Shown here one piece after another: positions 17,254 to 25,690 of a stretch of DNA of 64,000 nucleotides. Source of the stretch: Actinoallomurus sp963850195 (GTDB lineage: Bacteria; Actinomycetota; Actinomycetes; Streptosporangiales; Streptosporangiaceae). The position numbers and the translations under genes were made by a program. The notes under the pieces are model-generated. The model was not told the origin of the DNA, made no database searches, and saw only the letters and a list, made by a program, of their open reading frames with translations. Numbering within the stretch: position 1 is the stretch's first letter; each line of letters begins with the position of its first letter. The stretch lies in contig CAWKKD010000005.1 of assembly GCA_963850195.1 (NCBI GenBank), positions 2,356,001 to 2,420,000 of the forward strand, given 5' to 3'.

Positions 17254-18732
17254 TCAGTAGGCGCCAGAGCCGCGTGCAACCGCGGACCAAGTCTTCCACA
17301 GGATCTGCAAATCCAGAGTCAGGGACCAGTTCTCCACGTAACGCAGATCGAGGCGAACCGATTCCTCCCAGGACAGGTCGGATCGACCACTCACCTGCCA
17401 CAGACCTGTCATGCCTGGTCGTACGACCAGCCGCCGTCGTACGTCGTCGCCGTACTGGATGACCTCCTCGGGCAGCGGAGGACGCGGCCCGACCAGCGAC
17501 ATGTCGCCACGGACGACGTTGATGAGCTGCGGAAGCTCGTCGAGTGAGTAGCGACGCAGCCAGGCGCCGGCGCGCGTCACCCTCGGGTCGTTCCTGAGCT
17601 TGAAGAGGACGCCGTCGTGATCGTTGTGCGCCACGAGGGCGGCCTTGCGCTGCTCGGCGTCGATGACCATGGTCCGGAACTTCAGGACGGTGAACTCGCG
17701 GCCGTCGCGGCCCACGCGTACCTGGCGGAAGAGCGCCGGGCCGCGGCTGCCGGCGTGGATCGCGATCGAGATGGCCGCGAGCGCGGGCGACAGCACGATC
17801 AGCGCGCACAGCGCGACCGTGCGGTCGAAGGCGCTCTTGATGACGCGGCGGCCACCGGACAGCTCCGGGTGCTCCACGTGCAGCAGCGGCAGGCCCGCGA
17901 CCGGGCGGATCGACGTGCGGGGGCCGGCCACCTCCATGAGGGCCGGCGCGACCACGAGGTCGACATCGTCCTTCTCGAGCTGCCAGGCGAGGCGGCGCAG
18001 CACGACGCCGTCCAGCTCGGGGCAGGCCAGCACCGCGACCGTGCACGCCTGGGTCGCCTCGACGACCGCGCCGACCCCGGCGAAGTCGCCGGCCACCGGC
18101 ACGCCTTCGACCTCGGCCACGGCGTCCTCGCCGACGGCCAGGAGGGGCGGCAGGCAGGCCGCGATGATCTCCATGCCGTGGTAGTGCTCGCGGCGGAGCT
18201 GGCGTACGAGGTCGGCGACCGCGGCGCGGTGGCCGACGGCCACGACGCGACGCATGTGCTCGCCGGCCTTACGCCGCCGGTGCAGGCGCTTGCGCAGGTG
18301 GTAGCGGCCGTACAGACCGAACACCGTGCTCAGGGGCAGCGCGGCGATGACGTAGCCGCGCGCCACCTCGGTCTTCGTGGCGTACGCGACGATCGCCACC
18401 GTCGCGGTCAGGACGAAGCCGGCCTGCAGGATCCGGCGGAACTCCTCGGGCCCCACGCCGAACAGCCGCTGCTCGTAGCCACGGCCAAGGACGATCACGC
18501 CGATCCACAGGAAGGGCAGGACGAAGCTGAGCACGATGTAGGGCGTGCTCCACGGGCTGCCGACGGATGGAAACCGGAAGCGGATCCCGAAGGCGATCAG
18601 GCCGGCCAGCAGGGCTGCGACGAAGTCCACGCAGAACGCCTGCCGGGCATATCCGGCTGTCCATGCCTGAGCCTGCGCCCGGCCTCCGCCGGCAACGCGA
18701 GTTCTTGGCCGAACCTTGTCGACGACCGCCAT
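17254..18732 (-). CDS. WbaP-like undecaprenyl-phosphate sugar-phosphate transferase (EPS initiation)
   Basis: The chosen start is the ATG at 18732, with AAGGGG just upstream (492 residues). An in-frame ATG at 18789 is possible. Five N-terminal membrane helices and a CoA-binding-like cytoplasmic domain precede the conserved C-terminal domain. That domain shows the membrane re-entrant helix (DRTVALCALIVLSPALAA), the LKFRTM motif, the DP and R of NDPRVT, the RRYSLDELPQL block, SLVGPRPPLP and RPGMTGLWQVSGRS. This enzyme transfers a sugar-1-phosphate from a UDP-sugar to undecaprenyl phosphate, the first step of repeat-unit assembly. It sits 15 bases from cysQ and probably serves the EPS locus 5 kb away. 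Confidence 0.9.
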   Translation of the reverse strand: MAVVDKVRPRTRVAGGGRAQAQAWTAGYARQAFCVDFVAALLAGLIAFGIRFRFPSVGSPWSTPYIVLSFVLPFLWIGVIVLGRGYEQRLFGVGPEEFRRILQAGFVLTATVAIVAYATKTEVARGYVIAALPLSTVFGLYGRYHLRKRLHRRRKAGEHMRRVVAVGHRAAVADLVRQLRREHYHGMEIIAACLPPLLAVGEDAVAEVEGVPVAGDFAGVGAVVEATQACTVAVLACPELDGVVLRRLAWQLEKDDVDLVVAPALMEVAGPRTSIRPVAGLPLLHVEHPELSGGRRVIKSAFDRTVALCALIVLSPALAAISIAIHAGSRGPALFRQVRVGRDGREFTVLKFRTMVIDAEQRKAALVAHNDHDGVLFKLRNDPRVTRAGAWLRRYSLDELPQLINVVRGDMSLVGPRPPLPEEVIQYGDDVRRRLVVRPGMTGLWQVSGRSDLSWEESVRLDLRYVENWSLTLDLQILWKTWSAVARGSGAY

Positions 18733-19007
18733 GCCACCCCTTGTCGAACGTCCGTGATGTTCCCTGGAAGCAGGACGCTCGTTAGTCATCTGAGGTTCAC
18801 GTGTTCGTGGTACGGGTGCAGACATACTACGGGCCACATGGACCCGACCAGGACACATTCGCACCATTCGTCCCATTGGCGAGGGTACGAGGGCTTAGCG
18901 GCCTGGGCATTCGATCGTGGCCACGATCGCAAGAGCCCGGGCCGGATCCGGACATTGGAACGATAGACGGGTCACGGCGGCCGTGCGCGGTAACGCCGGA
19001 TTCTCGC

Positions 19008-19589
19008 TCACGGCTCGGCGTGGAAGGTGTTCTGCGCCCGGTCGAGGCCGTCGGTGAGCAACGCCTCCACCGCATCGGCCGCGCGGCCGATGTTCAGCTC
19101 CAGCTCCTTGCGCTCGGTGCCGGCGAAGTCGCGCAGCACGAACGTCGCGGCGTCCATCCGCCCCGGCGGCCGCCCGACGCCGAACCGCACCCGGAGGTAG
19201 TCGGGTCCGCCCAGCGCCTTGGTGATCGACCGCAGGCCGTTGTGGCCGTTGTCGCCGCCGCCGAGCTTGAGCCGCAGCGCGCCGTACGGGATGTCGAGCT
19301 CGTCGTGGATCACGATGACGCGCTCGGCCGGCACCTTGTAGAAGTCGCACAGCGCCTTCACCGGGCCGCCGGACTCGTTCATGTACGACCGCGGCTTGGC
19401 GAGCACCACCCGGTGGCCCGCGAGCCGGCCCTCGATGACCTCGGCACGCGCGCGGTGTGCCTTGAACTTGCCGCCCGTCCATCCGGCCAGCACGTCGAGC
19501 ACCATGAAGCCCACGTTGTGCCGGTTACCGGCGTAGTCCGGGCCCGGGTTGCCCAGCCCGACCACGAGCCACGGCGCTTCCGAGGCCAT
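19008..19589 (-). CDS. pth: Peptidyl-tRNA hydrolase
   Basis: The protein has 193 residues from the ATG at 19589. A TTG six codons upstream is less likely because the AAGGG ribosome site lies between the two. The family core is intact: VVGLGNPGPDY at residues 9-19, catalytic His24 in NRHNVGF, KPRSYMNESGG and HDELDIPYG, then GGDNGHNGLRS. The enzyme frees stalled peptidyl-tRNA. It follows rplY after an intrinsic terminator, in the conserved actinobacterial order glmU-prs-rplY-pth. Confidence 0.95.
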   Translation of the reverse strand: MASEAPWLVVGLGNPGPDYAGNRHNVGFMVLDVLAGWTGGKFKAHRARAEVIEGRLAGHRVVLAKPRSYMNESGGPVKALCDFYKVPAERVIVIHDELDIPYGALRLKLGGGDNGHNGLRSITKALGGPDYLRVRFGVGRPPGRMDAATFVLRDFAGTERKELELNIGRAADAVEALLTDGLDRAQNTFHAEP

Positions 19590-19615
19590 CGCCCGACCAC
19601 CCTTCAACGCGAAAA

Positions 19616-19633
19616 GCGCCCCCGAAGGGGCGC
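19616..19633 (-). terminator. Intrinsic terminator between rplY and pth
   Basis: A 7-bp G+C stem with a CGAA-type loop reads on the minus strand into TTTT (19612-19615), 22 bases after the rplY stop. It should end or attenuate the upstream transcript before pth. Confidence 0.7.
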
Positions 19634-19655
19634 CTGTCGCACTCGAAAACCGTTG

Positions 19656-20294
19656 TTACTCTCCGTTGCCTTCGGCGGCCTCGGCCTGAGCCTCGGCGGT
19701 CTCGCCCTCGGCGGACGCCGCGCCCTCGGCGGGGGCGGCGTCGAGGTCCGAGGCGCTCGGCGCCGTGATGACGTGGAGGACGAGCGCCTCCTCCTCGGCG
19801 TCGAGCGTGGCGCCGACGGGGAGCTTGAGGTCCTTGGCGTGCACCGCGGTGCCGATCGCCATGCCCTGCACGTCGACCTCGACGGACTGCGGGATGTGGG
19901 TCGCCTCGACCTCGAGGGAGACCACGATGAGCTGCTGGTCGAGCATGCCGCCCGGCTCGACGTCGCCGGACACCTGGATCGGGACCTCGACCGTGACCTT
20001 CTCGCCGCTCTTCACGACGAGCAGGTCGACGTGCTCGAGGAAGCCCTTGAGCGGGTCGCGCTGGACGTCCTTGGGCAGGGCCAGCTCCGACTCGCCATCG
20101 AGGCCCTCGACGCGCAGCAGCACGTTGGCCGACTTCAGAGCCAGCATCAGCTCGTGGCCCGGCAGGGAGATGTGGCGCGGGTCGGTGCCATGGCCGTACA
20201 GAACGGCGGGGACCCTGCCGGCCCTGCGAGTGCGCCGTGCATGGCCCTTGCCGAACTCGGTGCGGGGCTCAGCGGCGATGCGTACCTCGGACAC
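19656..20294 (-). CDS. rplY: 50S ribosomal protein L25 (Ctc-type)
   Basis: The protein has 212 residues from the GTG at 20294, preceded by AGGAG at an eight-base spacing. The longer frame upstream lacks family similarity. The N-terminal 5S-rRNA-binding domain has the FGKGHARRTRRAGRVPAVLYG signature at about residues 15-35, and the C-terminal TL5-type beta domain carries LPKDVQRDPLKG and HVDL. The last 30 residues form an Ala/Glu-rich acidic tail, common in actinobacterial L25/Ctc. The gene lies in the conserved glmU-prs-rplY-pth string but is 187 bases from prs, so it may have its own promoter. Confidence 0.93.
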   Translation of the reverse strand: MSEVRIAAEPRTEFGKGHARRTRRAGRVPAVLYGHGTDPRHISLPGHELMLALKSANVLLRVEGLDGESELALPKDVQRDPLKGFLEHVDLLVVKSGEKVTVEVPIQVSGDVEPGGMLDQQLIVVSLEVEATHIPQSVEVDVQGMAIGTAVHAKDLKLPVGATLDAEEEALVLHVITAPSASDLDAAPAEGAASAEGETAEAQAEAAEGNGE

Positions 20295-20481
20295 GGCAAA
20301 AACTCCTCGCTGAAAATGACGCTTTGTCAGTGCTACGTCGACGCTGATGACGCCGAAAAACTTCGGTGCTCCTCGCGGCACACGACCCGGAACTCAGAGT
20401 CGCACGGCGCAGCGTCGGACGCACACGGTCTACCTAGTCTAGCCGATCGGCGTTCCGTTTCGTGCCGTGGGGCCGTCAATA

Positions 20482-21462
20482 TCAGCTGTGCCCGCCAAAG
20501 AGGCTCGTCACGGATCCGTCACTGAACACCTCACTGATCGCCCGGGCCAGCAGTGGGGCGATCGAGAGCACCGTCAGCTTGTCGAACCGCTTGTTGTCCG
20601 GAATCGGCAAGGTGTTGGTGAGAACCACCTCGGAGATGCGGGAGTTCTTGAGGCGATCGACCGCCGGACCGGACAGAACGCCGTGCGTCGCCGCGACGAC
20701 GACCTTGGCGGCACCCTCCTCGAACAGCGCCTCCGCGGCCTTCACGATCGTGCCACCGGTGTCGATCATGTCGTCGACGATCACGCAGGTGCGGCCCTGG
20801 ACCTCACCGACCACGTCGAAGACCTTGACCTCGTTGGCGACCTCGGGATTGCGCCGCTTGTGGATGATCGCCATCGGGCAGCCCTCGAGCACGTCACTCC
20901 ACCGCTCCGCGACGCGCACCCGGCCCGCGTCGGGCGCCACCACGGTGACCGGCTCGGCGTCCAGCTTGGTCTTGATGTAGTCGGTGAGAAGCGGCAGCGC
21001 GAACAGGTGGTCGACCGGGCCGTTGAAGAAGCCCTGGATCTGCGAGGTGTGCAGGTCGACGACCATCAGCCGGTCCGCGCCCGCGGTCTTGAAAAGGTCG
21101 GCCATCAGCCGCGCCGAGATCGGCTCGCGGCCGCGGTGCTTCTTGTCCTGACGGGCGTAGCCGAAGAACGGCGCGACCACCGTGATCCGCTTGGCCGACG
21201 CGCGCTTGAGCGCGTCCACCATGATCAGCTGCTCCATGATCCACTGGTTGATCGGAGCGGTGTGGCTCTGCAGGACGAACGCGTCGGACCCGCGCACCGA
21301 TTCGTTGAAGCGGACGAAGGTCTCACCGTTCGCGAAGTCGTACGCCGAGGTCGGCGTGGGCTCCACGCCGAGCGCCTCGGCCACCTCCTCGGCCAGCTCG
21401 GGATACGCCCGGCCGGAGAAGAGCATGAGCTTCTTCTCGCCCGTCGTCTTGATCCCAGTCAC
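20482..21462 (-). CDS. prs: Ribose-phosphate pyrophosphokinase
   Basis: The protein has 326 residues from the GTG at 21462, which overlaps the glmU stop by four bases. The PRPP synthase signatures are present: MLFSGRAYPELAEEVA at the N-terminus, GYARQDKKHRGREPISARL (catalytic flexible loop and ATP site), DLHTSQIQGFF and the PRPP-binding VIVDDMIDTGGT. It makes PRPP from ribose 5-phosphate and ATP for nucleotide, His and Trp synthesis. Coupling to glmU by overlap is a widespread actinobacterial arrangement. Confidence 0.96.
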   Translation of the reverse strand: MTGIKTTGEKKLMLFSGRAYPELAEEVAEALGVEPTPTSAYDFANGETFVRFNESVRGSDAFVLQSHTAPINQWIMEQLIMVDALKRASAKRITVVAPFFGYARQDKKHRGREPISARLMADLFKTAGADRLMVVDLHTSQIQGFFNGPVDHLFALPLLTDYIKTKLDAEPVTVVAPDAGRVRVAERWSDVLEGCPMAIIHKRRNPEVANEVKVFDVVGEVQGRTCVIVDDMIDTGGTIVKAAEALFEEGAAKVVVAATHGVLSGPAVDRLKNSRISEVVLTNTLPIPDNKRFDKLTVLSIAPLLARAISEVFSDGSVTSLFGGHS

Positions 21463-22922
21463 GCGTCGGTCTCCCTACTCGCACTCTGCTCTTGCGTTGT
21501 CTGGGCGTCACGCGCGGCCTGCGCCGATCGCGTCCCGGCACGCCTACGCTCGACCCATCCCTCGACGTTGCGCTGGCGCCCACGGGCGACCGCCATCGAG
21601 CCCGGCGGCACCGCCTGGATCACGACCGAACCCGCCGCGACGTACGCGCCGTCGCCGACCTCGGCCGGTGCGACCAGCACCGTGTCGCTGCCCACGAACG
21701 CGTGACGGCCGACGTCGGTGTGATTCTTGTGCAGCCCGTCGTAGTTGGCGAAGATCGTGCCCGCGCCGATGTTGCTGCCCTCGCCGATGTCGGCGTCGCC
21801 GACGTAGGTCAGGTGCGGGACCTTGGCCCCCTCGCCGACCACGGCGTTCTTCATCTCGACGAACGTGCCGGCCTTCGCGCCCCGCGCCAGGCGTGTGCCC
21901 GGCCGCAGGTAGGCGAACGGGCCGACGTTGACCTCGGGCCCGATCTCGGCGGAGTCGGACACGGTGTTGAGCACCACCGCGTCCTCGCCCACCGAGGTGG
22001 CCTCGAGCGTGCAGTCGGGCCCGACCCGCGCCCCGGCCGCGATGTGCGTGCCGCCGCGCAGGCGGGTGTTGGTGTCGATGACGGCGTCCTGCTCGATCGT
22101 CACCTGGACGTCGATCCAGGTCGAGGCCGGGTCCACGATCGTGACGCCGGCGCGCATGTGCGCCTCGAGGATCCGGTCGTTGAGCTGGCGGCGCGCCTGC
22201 GCGAGCTGGACGCGGTCGTTGACGCCCTGGGTCTCGACCCAGTCGGCCACCTTGTACGCGCCGGCGCGGTGCCCGTCCTCGCGCATGATGCCGACCACGT
22301 CGGTGAGGTACTCCTCGCCGTTCGCGTTGTCGGTGGTCACCCGCTTGAGCGCGTCCGCGAGGAGAAGGCCGTCGAAGACGTACATCCCGACGTTGATCTC
22401 CGGAACGGCGCGCTGCTCGCCGGTGGCGTCCTTGTGCTCGACGATCGCGGTGACGTCGCCGCCCGCGCCACGGACGATCCGCCCGTAGCCGGTCGGGTCC
22501 GGCATGTCGGTGGTCATCAGCGTGACCGCGTTGCGCTCGTCCTGGTGCGTACGTACGAGGTCGGCGAGGGTCTCGCCGCGCAGCTGCGGGTGGTCGCCGT
22601 TGGTCACCACGATGGTGCCGCCGGAGATGCCCGCCGACTCGAGCGCGACGCGTACGGCGTGCCCGGTGCCGTTCTGCTCGGACTGCGTGACCGGCAGCGC
22701 GTCCGGCTCGACCTCGGTGAGGTGCTCGACGACCTGCTCGCGGCCGTGCCCGACCACCACGACGAGCCGTTCGGGCCGCAGTTCTCTGGCCGCGGCGAGG
22801 ACGTGCCCCACCAGCGTCCGGCCGCACAGCTCGTGCAGGACCTTCGGCGTCCTACGGGACTTCATCCGGGTGCCCTCGCCGGCGGCGAGGACGATGACTG
22901 CTGCTGGGCGGCTCGCGGTCAC
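21459..22922 (-). CDS. glmU: Bifunctional UDP-GlcNAc pyrophosphorylase/glucosamine-1-phosphate acetyltransferase
   Basis: The protein has 487 residues from the GTG at 22922. The N-terminal nucleotidyltransferase opens with VIVLAAGEGTRMKS (residues 9-22) and has the GTGHAV and NGDHP motifs. The C-terminal left-handed beta-helix carries hexapeptide repeats and the acetyltransferase motifs FVEMKNAVVG, HLTYVGDADIG and NIGAGTIFANYDG. It makes UDP-GlcNAc for peptidoglycan, and likely also for EPS and for the Alg13/14-like transferase here. A 27-residue Ala/Gln/Arg-rich tail ends at the prs overlap. Confidence 0.96.
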   Translation of the reverse strand: MTASRPAAVIVLAAGEGTRMKSRRTPKVLHELCGRTLVGHVLAAARELRPERLVVVVGHGREQVVEHLTEVEPDALPVTQSEQNGTGHAVRVALESAGISGGTIVVTNGDHPQLRGETLADLVRTHQDERNAVTLMTTDMPDPTGYGRIVRGAGGDVTAIVEHKDATGEQRAVPEINVGMYVFDGLLLADALKRVTTDNANGEEYLTDVVGIMREDGHRAGAYKVADWVETQGVNDRVQLAQARRQLNDRILEAHMRAGVTIVDPASTWIDVQVTIEQDAVIDTNTRLRGGTHIAAGARVGPDCTLEATSVGEDAVVLNTVSDSAEIGPEVNVGPFAYLRPGTRLARGAKAGTFVEMKNAVVGEGAKVPHLTYVGDADIGEGSNIGAGTIFANYDGLHKNHTDVGRHAFVGSDTVLVAPAEVGDGAYVAAGSVVIQAVPPGSMAVARGRQRNVEGWVERRRAGTRSAQAARDAQTTQEQSASRETDA

Positions 22923-23172
22923 GCGACCACCTCACCTGACGGCGCGGTGGTGCGTTCACGACGTGGCTGCGCCCGGTGGCTCGCTCCGCTCACTGGAGGA
23001 GGCTCCTCGGCGTCGCTGACAGATGCAGCCGGGTCGCGGAGGGCATGAAGCGCCATCCGACTGGGCTGAACTGCGGTAACACCGACGCCGCAGGCTCGTT
23101 ACCCACCCGACACCCGAAGGATACCGTCCGGTCGGCGAGCGCGTACGAGGCGGTCGGCGACAGGGATGAGGG

Positions 23173-23244
23173 CTCCGGCGTCTGGGCTCGAACCAGAAAT
23201 AGAGGGACCAAAACCCTCCGTGATGCCTATTTCACCACGCCGGA
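23173..23244 (-). tRNA. tRNA-Gln (anticodon TTG)
   Basis: Read on the minus strand, a 7-bp acceptor stem TCCGGCG pairs with CGCCGGA. The D arm contains AATAGGCA, and the anticodon stem GAGGG/CCCTC encloses TTTTGGT with TTG at positions 34-36. The T arm is TCTGG-TTCGAGC-CCAGA. The discriminator is G and the encoded 3' end reads GCC, so a full CCA is not encoded. It lies upstream of glmU. Confidence 0.93.
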
Positions 23245-23460
23245 TAGCAAAGGCGACGACATCGTCGCTCTGGCACGTCCTAACGATAGCGGCTGACCCC
23301 GCGCACGAGGTGACACAGCTCGATCACTTCCACGCCGCGTACGCCGAGCGTGGAGTGACGTATGTCACCGATGGGACGAGCCTCCAGTCCGGCGGCCGAG
23401 CTCGGTGACCGACAGGTGACGAGGCCGACATGTTTGGTCGAATTCAGACGGGCATATTGC

Positions 23461-23484
23461 GTAACCTACGGCTCCGTAGGTTAC
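23461..23484. promoter_or_regulatory. Perfect palindromic operator upstream of the desaturase gene
   Basis: Two 11-base arms (GTAACCTACGG and its complement) are separated by CT, 44 bases upstream of the desaturase ATG. The site probably binds a TetR-family repressor, either the one encoded at 24610-25371 or another lipid regulator. It overlaps the second repeat by four bases. Confidence 0.7.
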
Positions 23485-23500
23485 GGTTGCGTAGCCGTAA
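23481..23500. promoter_or_regulatory. Second overlapping inverted repeat in the desaturase promoter
   Basis: Arms TTACGG and CCGTAA flank an eight-base centre, sharing the TACGG/CCGTA core of the palindrome at 23461-23484. This arrangement suggests cooperative binding by two repressor dimers. Confidence 0.5.
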
Positions 23501-23527
23501 GTTCCCCGATGGGCAGGAGGAAGCCGC

Positions 23528-24469
23528 ATGACGATAGCCCCATCCGCACCGCCGCGACCGCAGACACGACCCGATCTCGAACCAGAACCCAAGAGCAACT
23601 TCGAACGGGTTCTCCTGGCCGTCTTCATCGTCGTTCCGCTCCTCGCCGTAGTGGCGGCCGTGCCGTTCGCATGGGGCTGGGGTCTCGGCTGGAGCGACAT
23701 CGCGATCATGGCCGTCTTCTACGTCGTGTCCGGTCTGGGAGTCACGGTCGGATACCACCGGCACTTCACCCACGGATCGTTCAAGGCCAAGCGCCCGCTG
23801 CGCATCGCGCTCGCCCTCGCCGGCAGCCTCTCGATCGAGATGAGCGTCATCGACTGGGTCGCGACCCACCGCCGCCACCACAAGTACTCCGACAAGGAGG
23901 GCGACCCCCACTCGCCGTGGCGCTTCGGCAGCGACTGGCGCGCGCTCACCAAGGGCCTCATCTGGGCCCACATGGGCTGGCTCTTCGACAGCGGCCGTAC
24001 CTCTCCGGACAAGTTCTGCCCGGACCTGGTCGCCGACCGCGACATCAACCGGATCAGCCGTTACTTCCCCGGCATGGTCGCCGTCTCCCTGCTGCTCCCG
24101 GCGGCGATGGGCGGCCTGCTGACCATGTCGTGGTGGGGCGCCGCCACCGGATTCTTCTGGGGCGCGCTCGTCCGCATTTCGCTGCTTCACCACGTGACCT
24201 GGTGCATCAACTCGATCTGCCACGCCATGGGCGAAGAGGTCTTCGACTCCAGGGACAAGTCCCGCAACGTGTGGTGGCTGGCCATCCCGTCGTTCGGCGA
24301 ATCGTGGCACAACCTGCACCACGCCGACCCGACCTGCGCACGTCACGGCGTGCTCAAGGGCCAGCTCGACAGCAGCGCGCGCACGATCTGGCTGTTCGAG
24401 AAGCTCGGTTGGGCGTCCGCCGTTCGCTGGCCGAACGCCGAGCGACTGGCCACGAAGCGGATATCGTAA
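23528..24469 (+). CDS. Acyl-CoA delta-9 desaturase-type fatty acid desaturase
   Basis: The protein has 313 residues from the ATG at 23528, with AGGAGG nine bases upstream. Four membrane helices and the three di-iron histidine boxes are present: HRHFTH (77-82), HRRHH (114-118) and HNLHH (261-265). They match the soluble-electron-donor, membrane-bound desaturases of the DesA3/OLE1 type. It introduces a cis double bond into saturated acyl-CoA or acyl lipids, adjusting membrane fluidity. Expression is likely controlled through the overlapping palindromes upstream. A strong hairpin terminator follows the stop, and a TetR gene lies directly downstream. Confidence 0.9.
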   Translation: MTIAPSAPPRPQTRPDLEPEPKSNFERVLLAVFIVVPLLAVVAAVPFAWGWGLGWSDIAIMAVFYVVSGLGVTVGYHRHFTHGSFKAKRPLRIALALAGSLSIEMSVIDWVATHRRHHKYSDKEGDPHSPWRFGSDWRALTKGLIWAHMGWLFDSGRTSPDKFCPDLVADRDINRISRYFPGMVAVSLLLPAAMGGLLTMSWWGAATGFFWGALVRISLLHHVTWCINSICHAMGEEVFDSRDKSRNVWWLAIPSFGESWHNLHHADPTCARHGVLKGQLDSSARTIWLFEKLGWASAVRWPNAERLATKRIS

Positions 24470-24483
24470 GCAGTGCTAACAGA

Positions 24484-24510
24484 CCGCGGCCGCCGTCCGG
24501 GCGGCCGCGG
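24484..24510 (+). terminator. Intrinsic terminator after the desaturase gene
   Basis: An 11-bp all-matched G+C stem (24484-24494 with 24500-24510) has a five-base loop, 14 bases after the stop. No T tract follows, as is common in high-G+C actinomycetes. Confidence 0.65.
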
Positions 24511-24609
24511 AACACCCGCGAGCGACGCGGCCCAGTCGCCTCGCAAGCGGGACCACCATCACCGCACCGCCGGCGGCCCCGGTGAAGGGCCGCCAGGCGA
24601 GGAGAAGGC

Positions 24610-25371
24610 GTGACCGCCACTATCGACGACGTGAGTGAACCCCCTCGGTCCCGTAGAAAACGCATGACCGGCAAAGAACGACGGGAACAACTGCTCGACA
24701 TCGGCCGTACGCTCTTCGCCGAGCGCGGCTTCGACGGCACCTCCATCGAGGAGATCGCCACGGTGGCCGGGGTCTCCAAGCCGGTCGTGTACGAGCACTT
24801 CGGTGGCAAGGAAGGCCTCTACGCGGTCGTGGTCGACCGCGAGATGGAGCGCCTGCTCGACACCATCACCAAGTCCCTCGTCGGCGGGCACCCTCGGCAG
24901 AAGATCGAACGCGCCGCGCTGGCTCTCCTGGAGTACATCGAGAACAGCAGCCAGGGCTTCCGCATCCTCGTGCGCGACTCGCACGCGGCCTCGGCGACCG
25001 GCACGTTCGCGAGCCTGCTCAGCGACATCGCCGGCCAGGTCGAGCACATCCTCGGCGACGAGTTCAAGGACAAGGGGTACGACCCGAAGAGCGCCCCGCT
25101 CTACGCGCAGGCGCTGATCGGCATGGTCGCCCTCACGGGCACCTACTGGCTCGACGTCCGCAAGCCCAAGCGCGAGGAGGTCGCCGCCCACCTGGTGAAC
25201 CTCGCGTGGAACGGCCTGTCCGGCCTGGAGCCCAAGCCGTACCTGACCACCGACCACAAGGCGCGCCAGAAAGAGCTCAAGGCCAAGGCGAAGGAAGCCG
25301 CCAAGGAGGCCAAGGAGACCGCGCGCGCCGCACGGCGTACGTCCGACGACGAGGAGCCCGACGCTCCGTAG
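24610..25371 (+). CDS. TetR/AcrR family transcriptional regulator with Lys/Ala-rich tail
   Basis: The protein has 253 residues from the GTG at 24610, preceded by AGGAGAAGG. The HTH covers about residues 20-66 (REQLLDIGRTLFAERGFDGTSIEEIA, then VAGVSKPVVYEHFGGKEGLY). The ligand-binding helices extend to about 210. The last 40 residues are a highly charged helix of Lys/Ala/Glu repeats (KAKAKEAAKEAKETARAARR) ending in an acidic stretch, reminiscent of histone-like tails. Its position behind the desaturase suggests that it governs fatty-acid genes and binds the palindromes at 23461-23500. The ligand is unknown. Confidence 0.88.
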   Translation: MTATIDDVSEPPRSRRKRMTGKERREQLLDIGRTLFAERGFDGTSIEEIATVAGVSKPVVYEHFGGKEGLYAVVVDREMERLLDTITKSLVGGHPRQKIERAALALLEYIENSSQGFRILVRDSHAASATGTFASLLSDIAGQVEHILGDEFKDKGYDPKSAPLYAQALIGMVALTGTYWLDVRKPKREEVAAHLVNLAWNGLSGLEPKPYLTTDHKARQKELKAKAKEAAKEAKETARAARRTSDDEEPDAP

Positions 25372-25429
25372 CCGCACTGTCACCGCCTCGTTCTATCGTC
25401 GAACTCGCGTTCGAGGAAAGGACGAGCCC

Positions 25430-25678
25430 ATGCGGTGGTTCGGCGGTCGGGTCCACGGACAGCGAAGGCTTACCTTCGCCGTCCGCGACGCGGATGCTCA
25501 GAGCAGGCGTTTCATCCGAAGGCTCGAGGACGCGGTCCTGGAACTCGAGATCCGCGGCCCGCGCTTCTTCGAGCAGGTCGCGCGCAAGACCGAGCATGTC
25601 GAGGAGCTACGCCGCGCACTCGGCGCCCTCCTCGACATCCTCGCCGACTGGGAGGCCACCGCCGGCCCTGCCGGTTAG
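25430..25678 (+). CDS. Small hypothetical protein
   Basis: The protein has 82 residues from the ATG at 25430, with GAGGAAAGG upstream at a good distance. It is Arg/Glu-rich and predicted mostly helical (RRFIRRLEDAVLELEIRG, then EHVEELRRALGALLDILADWE). There is no signal peptide, Cys or known motif. The good ribosome site and actinobacterial codon use support expression. The function is not recognised. Confidence 0.6.
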   Translation: MRWFGGRVHGQRRLTFAVRDADAQSRRFIRRLEDAVLELEIRGPRFFEQVARKTEHVEELRRALGALLDILADWEATAGPAG

Positions 25679-25690
25679 CGCTTCCACCGA

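Noticed and set aside
17617..18966. Plus-strand frame of 449 codons opposite the WbaP-like transferase
   Set aside because: Composition is that of a reverse-strand shadow (Gln/His/Arg/Asp-rich) and the minus-strand protein carries unmistakable sugar-transferase motifs.
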